64,000 nt of DNA, taken from positions 62,001-126,000 of the forward strand of contig AP026137.1 in NCBI GenBank assembly GCA_030295235.1, in the 5' to 3' direction. The notes beneath the pieces are model-generated. The model did no database searches. It saw nothing but the letters and a program-made list of their open reading frames with translations, and was not told where the DNA came from. The translations under genes and the position numbers were made by a program. This DNA is from Fistulifera solaris. Taxonomy: Eukaryota > Bacillariophyta > Bacillariophyceae > Naviculales > Stauroneidaceae. This document shows positions 10,917 through 22,099 of the stretch, piece after piece (position 1 is the stretch's first letter; every line of letters begins with the position of its first letter).

Positions 10917-11992
10917 TTTGCGATCCCAAACGTTAATTGAACCTTTCTTTCGCGATTTGTTGCTCTCGGCAACTAAACGACGCTTATTAAGGCTCCAACG
11001 CTATTCAAATGGTCGAGATCAGGTCAACATTGCTTGCAATAACAGCAGCGAGACGCCGCCTCGCATGTATTATTGCGTCTCGTCAACCTCCGGGTTCTGT
11101 CATCAAGCACAGCTTAAAAGTCACTATGGGTCAAATAGTAGATTACTTTTTTTGAAGACTAAATTTCTCAGTAAAAAAAATGGCTAGAATTTACTATGCT
11201 TACGTCCTATCCCTACAAGAGAACCGAATCCCTAATCGCGTTGGAGAAACACAACTGACCTAATGGACAATGGATTCATGAATTGGATCTTTCTTTGTTT
11301 GCAAAACGTCGTCTTTCTCGCCCTAGTCCTTCTATATCCCAAAGGAATTTTTCTGTGGGCTCAGAACCAGTTTTTGCCCTTAATTCGACTCCCGAGTCGA
11401 ATTAATTTTTGTGTAGGATCCAGTAGGTTTTATACGTGTGCGACATGTTCTTCACCCGTACATTTCACAGTAACGACAGCCAGACTTTCTGATTTTGCCC
11501 TAAATGCGGGTGGAATCAAATGTCGCAGACGTAGAAAACCTACCGGATGTCTACACAAAAATTATTCGACTTTAAAGTCGAATTAAAAATTAACCTCGAC
11601 TTTAAAGTAGGGTTACGATTCCGGAGGATGCGGGAAAAAGGACAACTGCGAAAATTGTCGAAAAAACAAATTATTCCTATTTCAATAGATATCAAAAACA
11701 AAAAATCAGAGAGGTCGCGATTCGCGATGTGTTGCGATAAAAAGATGAAAAAGGTAAAAAAACGACAATGAAAGCTGTAACTGTATGTTAAAGTGTATTA
11801 TGTATTTTGAACTCAATAAAGAGGGGCAGTAATCGAGTGTTAAGTGCGAACTTGCTTCTCCTACTAATTGCACAAAAGTACTTATACTCTTTTATTACAT
11901 TTATTGCTTTATATTTATAGTACTGTATTTATATGCCCAATGTCGGTACAGTAAAAAGGTAGTTTGCCCTTAAAACAATTACTTAGTGAATT
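10917..11992. other. 5' flank and gene-poor DNA
   Basis: No gene supported. The first 200 bp are duplicated at about 21630-21850 upstream of the related copy (shared AACCTCCGGGTT and GGCTCC..CGCTATT blocks), so the promoter was copied with the gene. TCATGAATTGGATCTT near 11275 recurs near 27450 beside an upstream palindromic motif. Confidence 0.5.
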
Positions 11993-12268
11993 TTAGTACC
12001 GGTTTGATTTTGTACTTTGGTTTGGTTGAGTTTGGTTGGGTTTGGTTGGTTTGGTTTGGTTTGGTTTCGGTTGGTTTCGATTGGTTTCGGTTGGATTTTC
12101 AGTAGTAAATCAGAAACAAGAAAATCCTGGTACGAAAATCATGTAGCTTCTACATGAGTGCCGGTTTGAAGTTGAGTACCGGTTTGGATTGGTTTGGTTT
12201 GGATTGGTTCGGTTTGGTTTGGTTGGGTTTGGTTTGCTTTGTTAAGCCAACCAGCCAACCGGTACTAA
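11993..12268. repeat. MITE-like unit of GGTTT-rich DNA with 12-bp inverted ends
   Basis: TTAGTACCGGTT at 11993-12004 and its exact reverse complement AACCGGTACTAA at 12257-12268 bound a block rich in TTTGG/GGTTT. AGTACCGGTTTG repeats internally near 12175. The composition is strongly strand-biased (G and T on the plus strand). It may be a small inverted-repeat element expanded by slippage. The repeat is not the usual TTAGGG telomere unit. Confidence 0.6.
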
Positions 12269-12797
12269 CGTTCCCTAAACGCGAAAATAGAAATAAGACA
12301 AAATGCTATGGGCTTATATCACAAATATTTAAATGACATTTGGAACGCAGTAATGAATAAAGTCATTTACAAAGAATGATACATAATACCTAATAATTTT
12401 TTAAGCAGATCCCTTGACTGTACTGGTATTCAACATTTAAAATAAACACAACGTGAAACGTGACGGTACCCTTGTATTTCATTGTAGGCACTACGGTAGT
12501 CCTTTCCTAACAAACAAAGATTATTGCCCCCTTTTTTATCCATTTTCGTTTCCCAACTTTCTTTCTTGTTGTCATTTTCTTATTTTTCCCTTACAAGCCT
12601 AGTTTTTCGCATTTGGCTAAATCTTCAATTTCCCGCATCCTCCTGTTGGGATATTGATGAAAATTCACATTGTTTGAGCTAATCAACATTCATCGATCTT
12701 AGCGAATGGTCCCAGTTGCGGTGCACGACGCGAAAAATTTAGAGCTAAGAAATTTCCAGTTTACTATATATACATCAAAAGTGTAGTACGGTTTATG
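12269..12797. other. Gene-free stretch
   Basis: AT-rich DNA with no supported gene. It leads into the upstream palindromic motif and the family copy that starts at 12978. Confidence 0.4.
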
Positions 12798-12820
12798 CAC
12801 GACTTGGTATTCAGTCATGA
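12798..12820. promoter_or_regulatory. Upstream palindromic motif
   Basis: CACGACTTGGTATTCAGTCA then TGA: the halves GACT..AGTC can pair. It lies about 160-180 bp upstream of the start codon at 12978. One member of a motif set found upstream of many family genes. Confidence 0.5.
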
Positions 12821-12977
12821 ATGGAGTTCGCAATATAAGTTTTTTTCTTTTCTTTCGACAAATAATCTCGACGATGATGAATATGATAGATTGTATATTT
12901 CATGAACATCACTCAGTCTCTCTATTATCTTTCTTTCCGCAATACCAAGTAGATAACTGATAGCAATCGCAGTGAAA

Positions 12978-14643
12978 ATGGAAGTGCAGCAGCAACTAAG
13001 CGATAAGGACGCTCTATATTAGTTCTCATTCCTGACGAGGAGCGCACCGAGGGACAAAAAGAGCTCGCTGTAGAACTTCTTGGAGAGAATTACGGATCTA
13101 TTTACACATTTACTCGAGAGCCAAGCAACCATGGTGAAATCGGCTGGCGGGAACGCTTAAATTTTGAGCATCCTGATGTGATTATCTGGCGCGAAAATGA
13201 AACATTCACTTTCGTTACGGATGATGATCAAAGAGAATTCAGCGGCACGCGGCGTTGCTTTGCCTTTGCACTGTTTTTGGGCGAAAAGTATCATAGGCCT
13301 TACTTTCACTTGAGTTTTCGGGTGTTGGGTGAGACGGATGCGGCTGTTTTAGAGACGGCGACGTTCTTTTGCTCTTTGAGGCAACCAGAACATCCCAAAG
13401 CATATTTGCGTTTCCACCAGTGTCTGCCGGAAGATGAAGGAATTCTTTCGTTAAATGTCGATTTCGCCGCCTTACGAGGGGATCAATTGACAAGCATATT
13501 AGAATCGAACCCGAGCAGACAAGTGGAGCTTGAAATAGGCAGCTGGAGTCCGGAACAGGCCAAGATTCTAGCTACTCAACCGTTTCCGTTGAATTTGAAA
13601 TTAAACAAAGCGCGGGAAGGCGAGATTGGTATTGGGCTTAAAGATGACGGTACTGAATTCATCAACCATCTGGTGACACGGCGAACGCGTTTTGGATCTC
13701 TCACTATTGGTGGTAGTCAATTCGAAATGATGTCTTTAAGCCGTAGCAACTTAGAGCCGGATCATGAAACTGGAAGGATTGTTGGACAAGCTCACAATCG
13801 GGGTTCTGAACAGAGAAAATTTCTTTCTTCCCTTCTCCGCCAGGGTTGGTGCACTAGACTACCGCGTGGATGCCAACTCAACCCAGCCGAATGATATCGA
13901 CTCGCTCGACATTGCGACGAAAGATTTCAATATCAAAATTCAATATGATGAACCGGATCGTTTGGAGAAAATACTAATATCATTTTGCAACCGAATGACG
14001 CAGTTAGGTCATTTTGAAAGATTGGGTGTGTCAGTAGAAGGTGCTGTTCGGCAATTAGACGCAACAGCGTCAGGATCTCTTGTACAAGCAATCATAAGGA
14101 CCATCGACGGCAACCCTCATTTGACTCAATTAAGTTTGGACATGTGGTGCTCATTATTTTTACCTGAAGTCAACATGGAGAAGCTTTTTCAAGCCATCGG
14201 GAGACACAGAAGACTACGTATAGTTGACTTGTATCCATTTCCTCCACTGACTGCTTATCGAATCGATGATGAAGCAAAGCGGCTGAGGATATATTATCAT
14301 TCTGTGCTGGAGACGTTACTCGATCGCAATAAATTTCTTTCGGTATTGGACTTTTCTGGCAAGAGGATAACACATAGGACCACCATCGAAGAGATCTACG
14401 CGAAGAACTACATCGATACCCGATTCATAAAGGAGGCGAAGGAGCATACATTTTTACGACCATTTTTGGTGGCGTCGGCCTTGACACAACGCTACTTTAG
14501 ACTTCCAGTACTCCGCGGAGTTAATGACGTTCCACACTGATATATTGTGCGAGCTTCTTAATGATGTACATTTAGATGACATTAATCATGTTTTGGCTGC
14601 CGCAGGACCAGGGATAGAGGAAACGGAAATGCGTTTTTTCTAA
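12978..14643 (+). pseudogene. LRR-like family copy (lacks basic tail), about four breaks
   Basis: The ATG at 12978 (MEVQQQLSDKDALY) meets a stop within 15 codons. The family frame is picked up from 13022 (VLIPDEERTEGQKE). M2 is FTREPSNHGEI then IWRENETFTF, M3 LGETDAAVLETATFFCSL, M4 ILESNPSRQ and QAKILATQPFPL, M5 DDGTEFINHL. The frame changes near 13760 before M6 (FFLPFSARVGALDY). M7 (MTQLGHFERL) and M8 (LLDRNKFLSVLDFSGKRITH) follow, and the frame changes again near 14520 before FHTDILCELLNDVHLDD. The protein ends without the KRK tail. It pairs with the copy at 27930-29531, sharing M3 LGETD..LETATFFCSL and the same short ending. Confidence 0.8.
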
Positions 14644-14764
14644 TGCGTTTCACCAGGCGACTGATCACTTGAAACGCAAAGGGAGCACTATGATTCACGA
14701 ATCAAGGTCACGGATAAATTGGCATCAATACGCATTGACGACAACGCCTGGCCACGCTAACTGA

Positions 14765-15030
14765 ATTGTTGATGAGAAGCGCCGAGGCGCACGACAAGTA
14801 GTTTATCTCGAAGATGTTTGTCGATTTCGTAGCATCATTCATGAAATGCGTCGCCGTCAAAGATATCATCAGGTCTACTTCACGTTCATTTATGAAATCA
14901 CCGACCGAAAGGAGCAACGAGTTTTCGGCCTTGACATGAGCAGCTACCGACGTCATATCTCGACACAATTGGGGTTGAGTTTCTTCTTTTCAATGGGGTC
15001 GGATTCATAATCTCGTTTTGATTGATTGAG
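14765..15030 (-). pseudogene. Duplicated 3' flank plus last codons of a family gene
   Basis: This 265-bp block is clearly homologous to 25520-25745, the 3' flank and last codons of the intact copy at 25706-27235. The reading NPTPLKRRN is preserved at about 14990-15020, but the stop codon is changed so that the frame reads on. Nothing upstream of those codons is recognisable. It is a truncated duplicate lying right after the copy at 12978-14643. Confidence 0.65.
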
Positions 15031-15373
15031 CAGCAAAGCCCGGCGGATCCTTTTAGCCAGGAGCCAGGAGGGACCACTTTGTTTGTCATCCAATCACCAT
15101 CGAACACCATTCCTTGAAAAGGCCCCACAACTATAACAACTAAGTATTCCTATGAATTGGATTCTCGTTTGACAACAACATTTAATACACAACTTCATGC
15201 TTCGGAAATGATACCCTCCCAAAATATTGTTCACTTATAAGCCTCTAGGGCCTATGGGACGGGAAACCACCTAGCATGATTCAAATACTATAGGTTTGTC
15301 TGGGTCAATACTAAGATTCACGTTTTTCAACAGATTGAGGTAATGCATAAAAACTTTTTTGTCCCTTACTTTC
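15031..15373. other. Short gene-free spacer
   Basis: No gene or notable repeat supported between the relic and the stop codon of the VWA gene. Confidence 0.4.
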
Positions 15374-17368
15374 TTACGATACCACACAACAATGAACTAT
15401 GTTTGCGATATTTTGCTGGTTGTTATGTGGTTGTGGGTTAGGCGGTTGCGGGTTAGGCGGTTGCGGTCCTGGGCCACCTCTGGCCGCCCTTCTACTGTTG
15501 CATGTTTCCTTACCGACCCAAGCGGCGACAATAGTACCGACGACAGCGAATATCGGTACAAATACTTCTACAACCCAGTCAGGTGGTCCGGTACCGGTAG
15601 GCGGTTCTTCCGGAGGGATTGGTACAGGTGCCGTTGGAGAGGAAACTTCTACCGGTGCTACTGATTCCGGAGAAGGGGAAGCCATCACCGGAGCTACTGC
15701 AGGTGGGGTTGTTGTCCTTTCTGGGGCTACCGGTACCGGAGATAGGAAAGGAGCACCGGTCACACAGCCGCAGCAAACTCGCTCTTGAAAAAGGCGTCCT
15801 TCCGTAGCAGTGTTGGCGTTTAAGTTCATTGGATACAAGCTAGAATCTGAACATTGAGTCGCAATAGTCTGACCCAGATCGTCGATACTGCAATCAGCAC
15901 ACCGCGCATCAAATCCCCCCCGGTAACGATACGAGTCCAACTCACATTGGCTAAACCTAAATGCTGGGCAAGTTCCCACCGAACGTGAGAGCCAACAACC
16001 TAATTGCCTCATCAACGCTCTTCGTCTCCTAGCGCGATTTGCAGCGCTTCCAGGGCGATATCCACCGCTACTACGCCGATGAAGAGTGGTGGCGACTTGG
16101 TTCGATCGTAGACCGGAGCCGACACTGTGGTTCCCCGTATATTTGCCGTCCGGAATATGTAAGGTTCGACCCAAGCAGTAAAATTTTGATTTTCTGCATT
16201 CCCCAAGCCCGACGCAAAGAGTAAGTAATAGCTCGCTAGAGCTTCGACAATTTCTTCGTCACTTTCAATCTTGGACCATATTCCAAATTCAGTCAAACAG
16301 GCCAGCTCCGAGGGAAAAGCATGGACGTTTTGATTTTCTGAAACATCCGCAATCGAGTATGTGAAAAGAAGCACCGGTTTCCCTGTGACTGCAGTCGTCT
16401 GACTGATTCGGTTTTGCACCATAGTTTTGACATCAGATGGGACAATACCGTCCGGTTCAGTCATTACTCCATCAGTGAAGAATAAAATACCGGAATTACA
16501 ACTGACGGCTGTACCGTTTTGTGAATGAGTTATCCAGAATATTGAAAGCCGTGCTTAGGCCGTCCAACATGTTGGTACCTCTATCGACTCCGATGTTTTC
16601 TATGCGGGCGATCAGAGTCTCTTTAATTGCGTCTGTTGCCTCGTAAAGCAGGCCTTGATCAGCCACGACGGTCGTTTTCGCATTGAAGAAGACTATCGCA
16701 ACGCGGTCGCTGGATGTTAATGTCTCAATGACGCGTTTGGCGGCTTGTTTCATGAGGCCTAAGCGGATTTCATTCATCGAGCTCGAAATATCCAACACTA
16801 GTACAATATTCTTGGGGCCGGAGCTTCCGGCAACGTACCACGGTCGCCCAGTATTGTCATACGCTCCACAATCTTCGGAGGGAAATCCAGGAAGAATGCG
16901 AAACGCCCCTTCCCTGGTTCCGAAATAAGAGGCTCGAGGGCTAATTCCGATTTCATCCCAAAATGTTTCGTCTTGTAGGATTCTCTGAGTGAGCCAGTCA
17001 TCCATGAAACGACTGTAACAAATCGCTTCGACGATCAGCGGGTCTGCCGGCGTCGCGTTGGGTGAGATGCGGTAGTTGCTTGTCGTCAAATCCTCCAACC
17101 CCGCGCATCCTGCGCCACAGGTATCTGTCCAGAAATTGGAAGGAGCCGAACACGTTGGATTTGGTAGCGCTGATTTGCACTCATCGTAATTTGCTGCCTG
17201 ACACGTAGCCAACGAAGCACAACGATCCAGGTACAGCCGTTCGATTTCGTCGCGATATGCCAGAACCATGCTCTCCATCTTCGCAGCAACTTGATCAAAC
17301 CGAGCCGTGTTCTGTCCGAAGACTGACGTTATCCAAAAAAAGAGTAGAAAAAGGAGTCTTCTCATCAT
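15374..17368 (-). CDS. Cache/VWA type I membrane protein, two frame changes
   Basis: Start at the Met pair 17363-17368, with signal peptide MMRRLLFLLFFWITSVFG. The ectodomain has a Cys-rich part, then the Cache-type YDNTGRPWYVAG and a VWA domain with the metal-site motif DISSSMN, a later GTNMLDGL and FFTDGVMTEPDG. This order is that of calcium-channel alpha2delta-like VWA/Cache proteins. A second Cache-like part follows (GVVAVDIALEALQIAL), then a Cys-rich segment, a long Pro/Ser linker, a TM segment (VFVPIFAVVGTIVAAWVG) and a Pro/Asn/Gln tail. The frame changes near 16517-16520 (T4 run on the plus strand) and again near 16010. These could be indels or tiny introns. Predicted cell-surface protein binding a divalent metal and an extracellular ligand or partner; the ligand is unknown. 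Confidence 0.75.
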
Positions 17369-18417
17369 GCCTATTAGCTTGATTTATTCTTTTAACTCAA
17401 AGAACCAAGTCAAACTCATTCGAAGTGAGTGAGTGAGTTATGAGGGTTTGTGGCCGATCGGAAGGTGCGTGAAGATGCGATTACAAAAAATATCTAAAAA
17501 ATCGTTGAAGAACCCATGTATCTTGCGTGAGCTTGACGTGCACAGCTCTTTACGCTGTCTCTCACAGAGACAAAGCAAATGACAAAGTAATAATAATACT
17601 CCGTAATAATAATGGTAACCGGTTTGTACATTCCACATTCCGTTGTCCAGTACTTGTATGTTACAAATGAGTTCACCGCTCTCCCTTTATTGACCACTTT
17701 CACTTGTTCCTATTTTATTATTTCTCCTCCCCTGTGAATTCTCGACTGTCCGAGACACATGCATGGACCGACAGTACCAGGTACAGTACTTATGATACAC
17801 CCCTCCTTTTTTGAAGTACAACTAAAAGGCTTTGCTACTACTCCGTATCTCCGTCTCGAGTCCCGAGTCCCGAGTGGGGCGAAAACGTTGCGGTGGTGTT
17901 CGGTCTCATGTCTCATGCTTTCAACCAGGAAGGTTCGGGAAAAAGTGTACACTCACGTAGGCCCCCCGTAGAAAAATGTACCAAGCAGAGGTGCGTTCCC
18001 GTGTCTCCCAGGTCCGAGATGAGAGTCGAGAATTGCACTTTCCAACTAACTCATAAGACTCTCGAGAATCATCTTGAAAATTGGAGATTTTTGTCAAAAA
18101 CTAATTACTATGGGATATTAAGTACTAAGTTTCAGTCACGGTTAGTTGTGGAACGCGAGACTGACTCCTTCGTAGGAAATATACGTGAGAAATGGTCGAT
18201 CGACGGCCAGAATCCTTGAATATTATACGGGTGACGGCTAGACACTCTCATCTCATGAATTTTATCGAGAATCATGAGAATTGAGAGTGAAAATTCAAAA
18301 TTCGATTCTCGAGACTCTCTAGAGAACTGCCCTCTCGAGACCAACCACTACGTTCTACGTTGGTAACCTTACAGTACACGTAAGACGTAAGACGTACTGT
18401 AAGTATCGATGAATAAT
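17369..18417. other. Gene-poor region
   Basis: No gene supported. ACTCATTCGAAGTGAGT near 17415, just upstream of the VWA start, is a near-palindrome. TACTCCGTA occurs at 17597-17605 and 17839-17847. Repeated CTCGAGA/TCTCGAG phrases occur at 18060-18340. Confidence 0.4.
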
Positions 18418-18601
18418 CTATTTATAATAGCGCGCTGTGTCCGTGTGTGTGTGTGTGTGTGTGTGTGTCACGTAACGTAACGCGCTCCCGGGTGTCTGAA
18501 TCACGGGTTTGACGCTATCCCCGGGGATCGAGCCCCCCGCTTGCGGGAAGGGCGAGAACGAAAAAAGCCCCCGTAGGGGCTAGACGCCGAAGGCGGCTAG
18601 T
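18418..18601 (+). repeat. GT-microsatellite plus four-hairpin element, copy A
   Basis: Starts TCTATTTATAATAGCGCGCT, then (GT)13 at 18443-18468, then a GC-rich part with four short stems: ATCCCCGGGGAT (18517-18528), CCCGC-TT-GCGGG (18536-18547), GCCCC-CGTA-GGGGC (18567-18580) and CTAGACGCC-GAA-GGCGGCTAG (18580-18600). GATCGAGCC between the first two fits the pol III B-box consensus GWTCRANNC. It matches 25020-25334 from end to end apart from the GT length. It may be a SINE-like or structured-RNA element (inference). Confidence 0.75.
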
Positions 18602-19955
18602 GAATAATAATGTCGTCTACCGTCTACGGACTACCATCTACCAGCTACCAGGTACCAGGTACCGGTACCTTTTAATTTTGTCGATTGAATGAAATTTGTC
18701 TATTCAAACTGTGATCTATCATATCTACATTTATGGCCAAGGTGCCGTATGAAGTATGCACTTTCTACGTGGCAACAACCATTCACTGTTCGATGCAAAA
18801 GGCCAAAAACCAAAAAGTTAGATGATTTGAGCTATAGTGCTCAGAACGGTTAGGGGCGAAGGGCGAAACCGTTTCAAACCGAATATCCCTGATTGTCAGA
18901 CGAACATATTATGTTTATCTTAGAGGCTCTCGTGTGACACACGTAGAATTTTGTACCAGAGCCAATTTCTCCCCCTTTCGACAAAACAAAACAATAAACA
19001 GCACACGCACTCGGTCATCTTTGTGTTGTCGGGAGTGTTGCTGCCAAGAGGCGTGCGCAAATCAGGAAGAGGGTCGGTCATGGTGACACGAAAGTTGCGT
19101 AGTTCCCGTCAAAAGGAACTCTCGAAAAACGATGGACGTGTAGTTTCAGGACTGGTCGGCCGCGCCAAAGCAGTGCTACCAGTGGAACAACGTAGTTTGT
19201 AACGTTTAGAACGAATATCAACATAAGCAACGAGACGGAGGGGGCCAAATCCTACGACTCTGTTTGTATGGATAAACAGACTCGACAGGCAATCAAATCC
19301 GAAATTTATGATTATCGCCTCTAAAGGCTATCGACGGTCATTATCTTCGTACTACTCTCAAATTGATACTCGGTAGGCACACATATCACATATGTACTGG
19401 TACTGTCCCCGCATTGAATCCAAGTTGAAGTTGGGGTTGACAGAAAAAATGAATGAATGAAACGAAACACAGAATGGATGTTTGACTCTCCTCTACATTT
19501 AGCGCAAAACGAACTCTTCAATCGTAGACATCTCTATCATTTCTGACAAGCTAGAGGCTCCATTAATACGTCACTGTCACTGCCCTTTCAGCAGAGCCGC
19601 ACGCAGATACTTGACACTCATCCGACAAGACTTGTCGGCTTTACAGCCCAGCTCGTTCTCTCGTAGGAACACGGACAAAACTTCGTAGAGGGTCTCGAAA
19701 AATGGCAATCGCCTGTGAGTTGTTCGATATTGTGTTTCTGAGAGTAATTTGGTGATGAGTCGTCGAGAATATTTGGAGCGTCTATTGAGAATCGATTGTA
19801 TCATCAATTCACCTCGGATAGGATTCCTGTTCGAAGAGAAGAAAAATTTTCAGTATTTGGTGCCAAGGTGGAGGACGATTCAGTGACGCATTTGACTGCA
19901 CCAATTTGATGAGTAGCTTCATTAAGCATATTCTCTCTATATATCTACTAGTGCC
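18602..19955. other. Gene-poor region
   Basis: Repeated GGTACC/TACCGGTACC phrases at 18640-18670. Two short open frames (about 19081-19202 plus, basic; 19577-19807 minus, 76 aa) have no recognisable domain and are not called as genes. Confidence 0.4.
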
Positions 19956-21627
19956 TTAGCATTCTTTTCGAGCTGTCTTCTTAACGTCACGTGGCAGATG
20001 GACATGGAGTTTACGTTTGAAAACATTCTTTGGAGCAGATTCTGGACAAATCGAGACGAGCGAAACAGCTTCCTCCTCTGCTCCCATTCTCTTAGTATCA
20101 AAATTGATTTCGATTATGATCTCGCACAGAATGTCGACATGATTCGACAACAACAATCCTGTGTACTGAGCATCGTGTAAGCCGCTCTCCAGCAAAGCCG
20201 ACGCCACCAACAATGGTCGTAGATAGGACGACTCATCGACTAACTTTGCCGACCCACAATAAAAATCGATTGAGCGCATAGATTCTGTCGATGGTGGTAC
20301 CATTGGTGATTTTCTTGTCGTTCTGATCCAGTACTGAAATGTTCCGATTTTGTGACAGCAACTTCTCCAAGCCAGAGTAATCAATAGGAGACCGCCCTGG
20401 TCTGGAGTCATCGAAGTAGTAATCGTCGTCATTGAAGGTCAGGATGCGAAACGTACGGAGTTCTTTGTGTTCTTCCATAGCATGGAAAATAGCCGGTAAA
20501 TGATGAGTCATATCCACCCCATCTAATTCGAAAACCCAATGCGTTAATAATGTATTTGCTTTGATAAAACCGATCAACGCATCGGCAATACGAGCTGTAA
20601 CCTCGACTGTTAAGACATCGTCATAATGCACATTAGAACTCAAGGCCAATTCCAAATTACACTGTGTAAAATGACCTAAAGTGGTCATGCGATTCAACAT
20701 TGCAATCAAGAGCTGATCACAGACTTCCCAAACATCCGACCAGACGTTGACACTCAATTTTTTGCCGGGATAGCAAGAGAATGGAAGTCTTCCGGTCGAA
20801 CACACCTTGCGTCGAAGAAATAGTCGAGAGAATTCACCTTGGCGGAGAATGGCAGGAGAGCTTGGTCCCTGTATACAGACCTAATTTTGAGCTCATCAAA
20901 CATTTCAAGTTGATAAAGACGTTCCATATTTTCTCGAGTGAGCATGCCAATTGCCACGCATCCAAGACAGAGAGAACCAAACAGAGACTTTCGTTTTTCG
21001 AGTGCTTCGATGAAGGCTGTTCCACTATCTGTAAATGTAACGTAGCCACTTTTACTGCAAAACGTCAATCGAAGTGGATAGGGTCGCGTTGCCAGAACAA
21101 CGCCTTGTTGCGCTGTCCATGTTCTTTCATCAATACTGATCGCTCGTTGCGGATTCGCATCCAATATCTGAGCGAGTTGTTCCGGGTGAAAAGCGGCAAA
21201 GTCGAAGGCCCGGTCCTCGTCGAACCTGCGATATCCGATCTCGAGAGCGGCCTGGCCTCTCCAAGAATGCTGTAAAGACCAGAACCATACAGCTGTTTCA
21301 GCAGTAGTAACATTCGACGCACCGTAAATGGCACATTTTAATCTTTTCTTGTGCTTTCCGACATCATAGAGAGCAAAGAATAGCTTTCGCTCTTGATAGA
21401 GCATATCCGCAGAAGCGCTGAAGCAAATGATCGTCCCATTTTCCCGCCAGATCGACATGCAGTGACAAATTTCTGGAAGAATTTCATCGAGAGCACTCGG
21501 TTCTCGCACAAGCTTGTAAATCGGTATACCAAATTCATGCGTTTCTTTGTCGCGAAATGCCCTCTGCTCGTTCGAGAGTCGTTCCTTCGGAATGAGTTCG
21601 AGGAATTCTTGTTTAATTTTCCTCCAT
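19956..21627 (-). pseudogene. LRR-like family copy, about three frame breaks
   Basis: The ATG at 21625-21627 is followed within four codons by a frame change (MEEN against the family frame KIKQEFLELIP). M1 FLELIPKERLSNEQRAF, M2 LVREPSALDEI and IWRENGTIICF, a damaged M3 (NVTTAETAVWFWSL), M4 QLAQILDANPQR and QGVVLATRPYPL, M5 SGTAFIEALEKRKSLFGSL and M6 LLPFSAKVNSLDY then share one frame. It changes near 20760 (after AIPAKN) and again near 20265 inside M8 (RIYALNRF). M9 is TGLLLSNHVDILCEI and the tail KRKLHVHLPRDVKKTARKE. It is the sister of the copy at 9207-10916, with a different set of breaks. The two therefore broke independently or carry independent errors. Confidence 0.8.
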
Positions 21628-22099
21628 TGTGCGATTTGAAAAGTTAATTCGATCTCTGTTTCGCAAATTGTTGCCCTCGGCAAAGAAAAGACGATTATCA
21701 AGGCTCCGGCGCTATTGAAGTGGTCGAGATGAATGTCAACAGTGCTTGAAAAAGAATAAATCAAGGTAAAATATACTCCGTATACTAGTAATAAGCGTGC
21801 ACGCCGCATCATTAACCTCCGGGTCTTGACAAACATAAGTCACTATTATGTTACGCAGTGCTTAACGAGGGAATTGCATCGGCACGAGACGTAGTCGATT
21901 CAACAATACGATTAAAGGCAGCTTACTGTAATTAAAGTGGAAACGTCATTGTTTTTATAATCAGAAAGAAAATGGCATGCAATAGAACGAATAAAAGTTA
22001 AGAGCTGATCCACAGCCAAGTCGTAAGGCATTGTGAAACATTAAATAGTCGAATGAGGAGCACTGGAGCCACGCGAATAACTTTTTCGGAAAGTAACAA

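Noticed and set aside
12000-12240. Telomere or subtelomere repeat
   Set aside because: The unit is GGTTT/TTTGG with irregular spacing, not TTAGGG, and it is bounded by inverted repeats inside gene DNA.
18951-19202. Small basic open frame as a gene
   Set aside because: No recognisable domain and start context unclear; not enough to call.
19577-19807. 76-codon minus-strand frame
   Set aside because: No family module or known motif seen.
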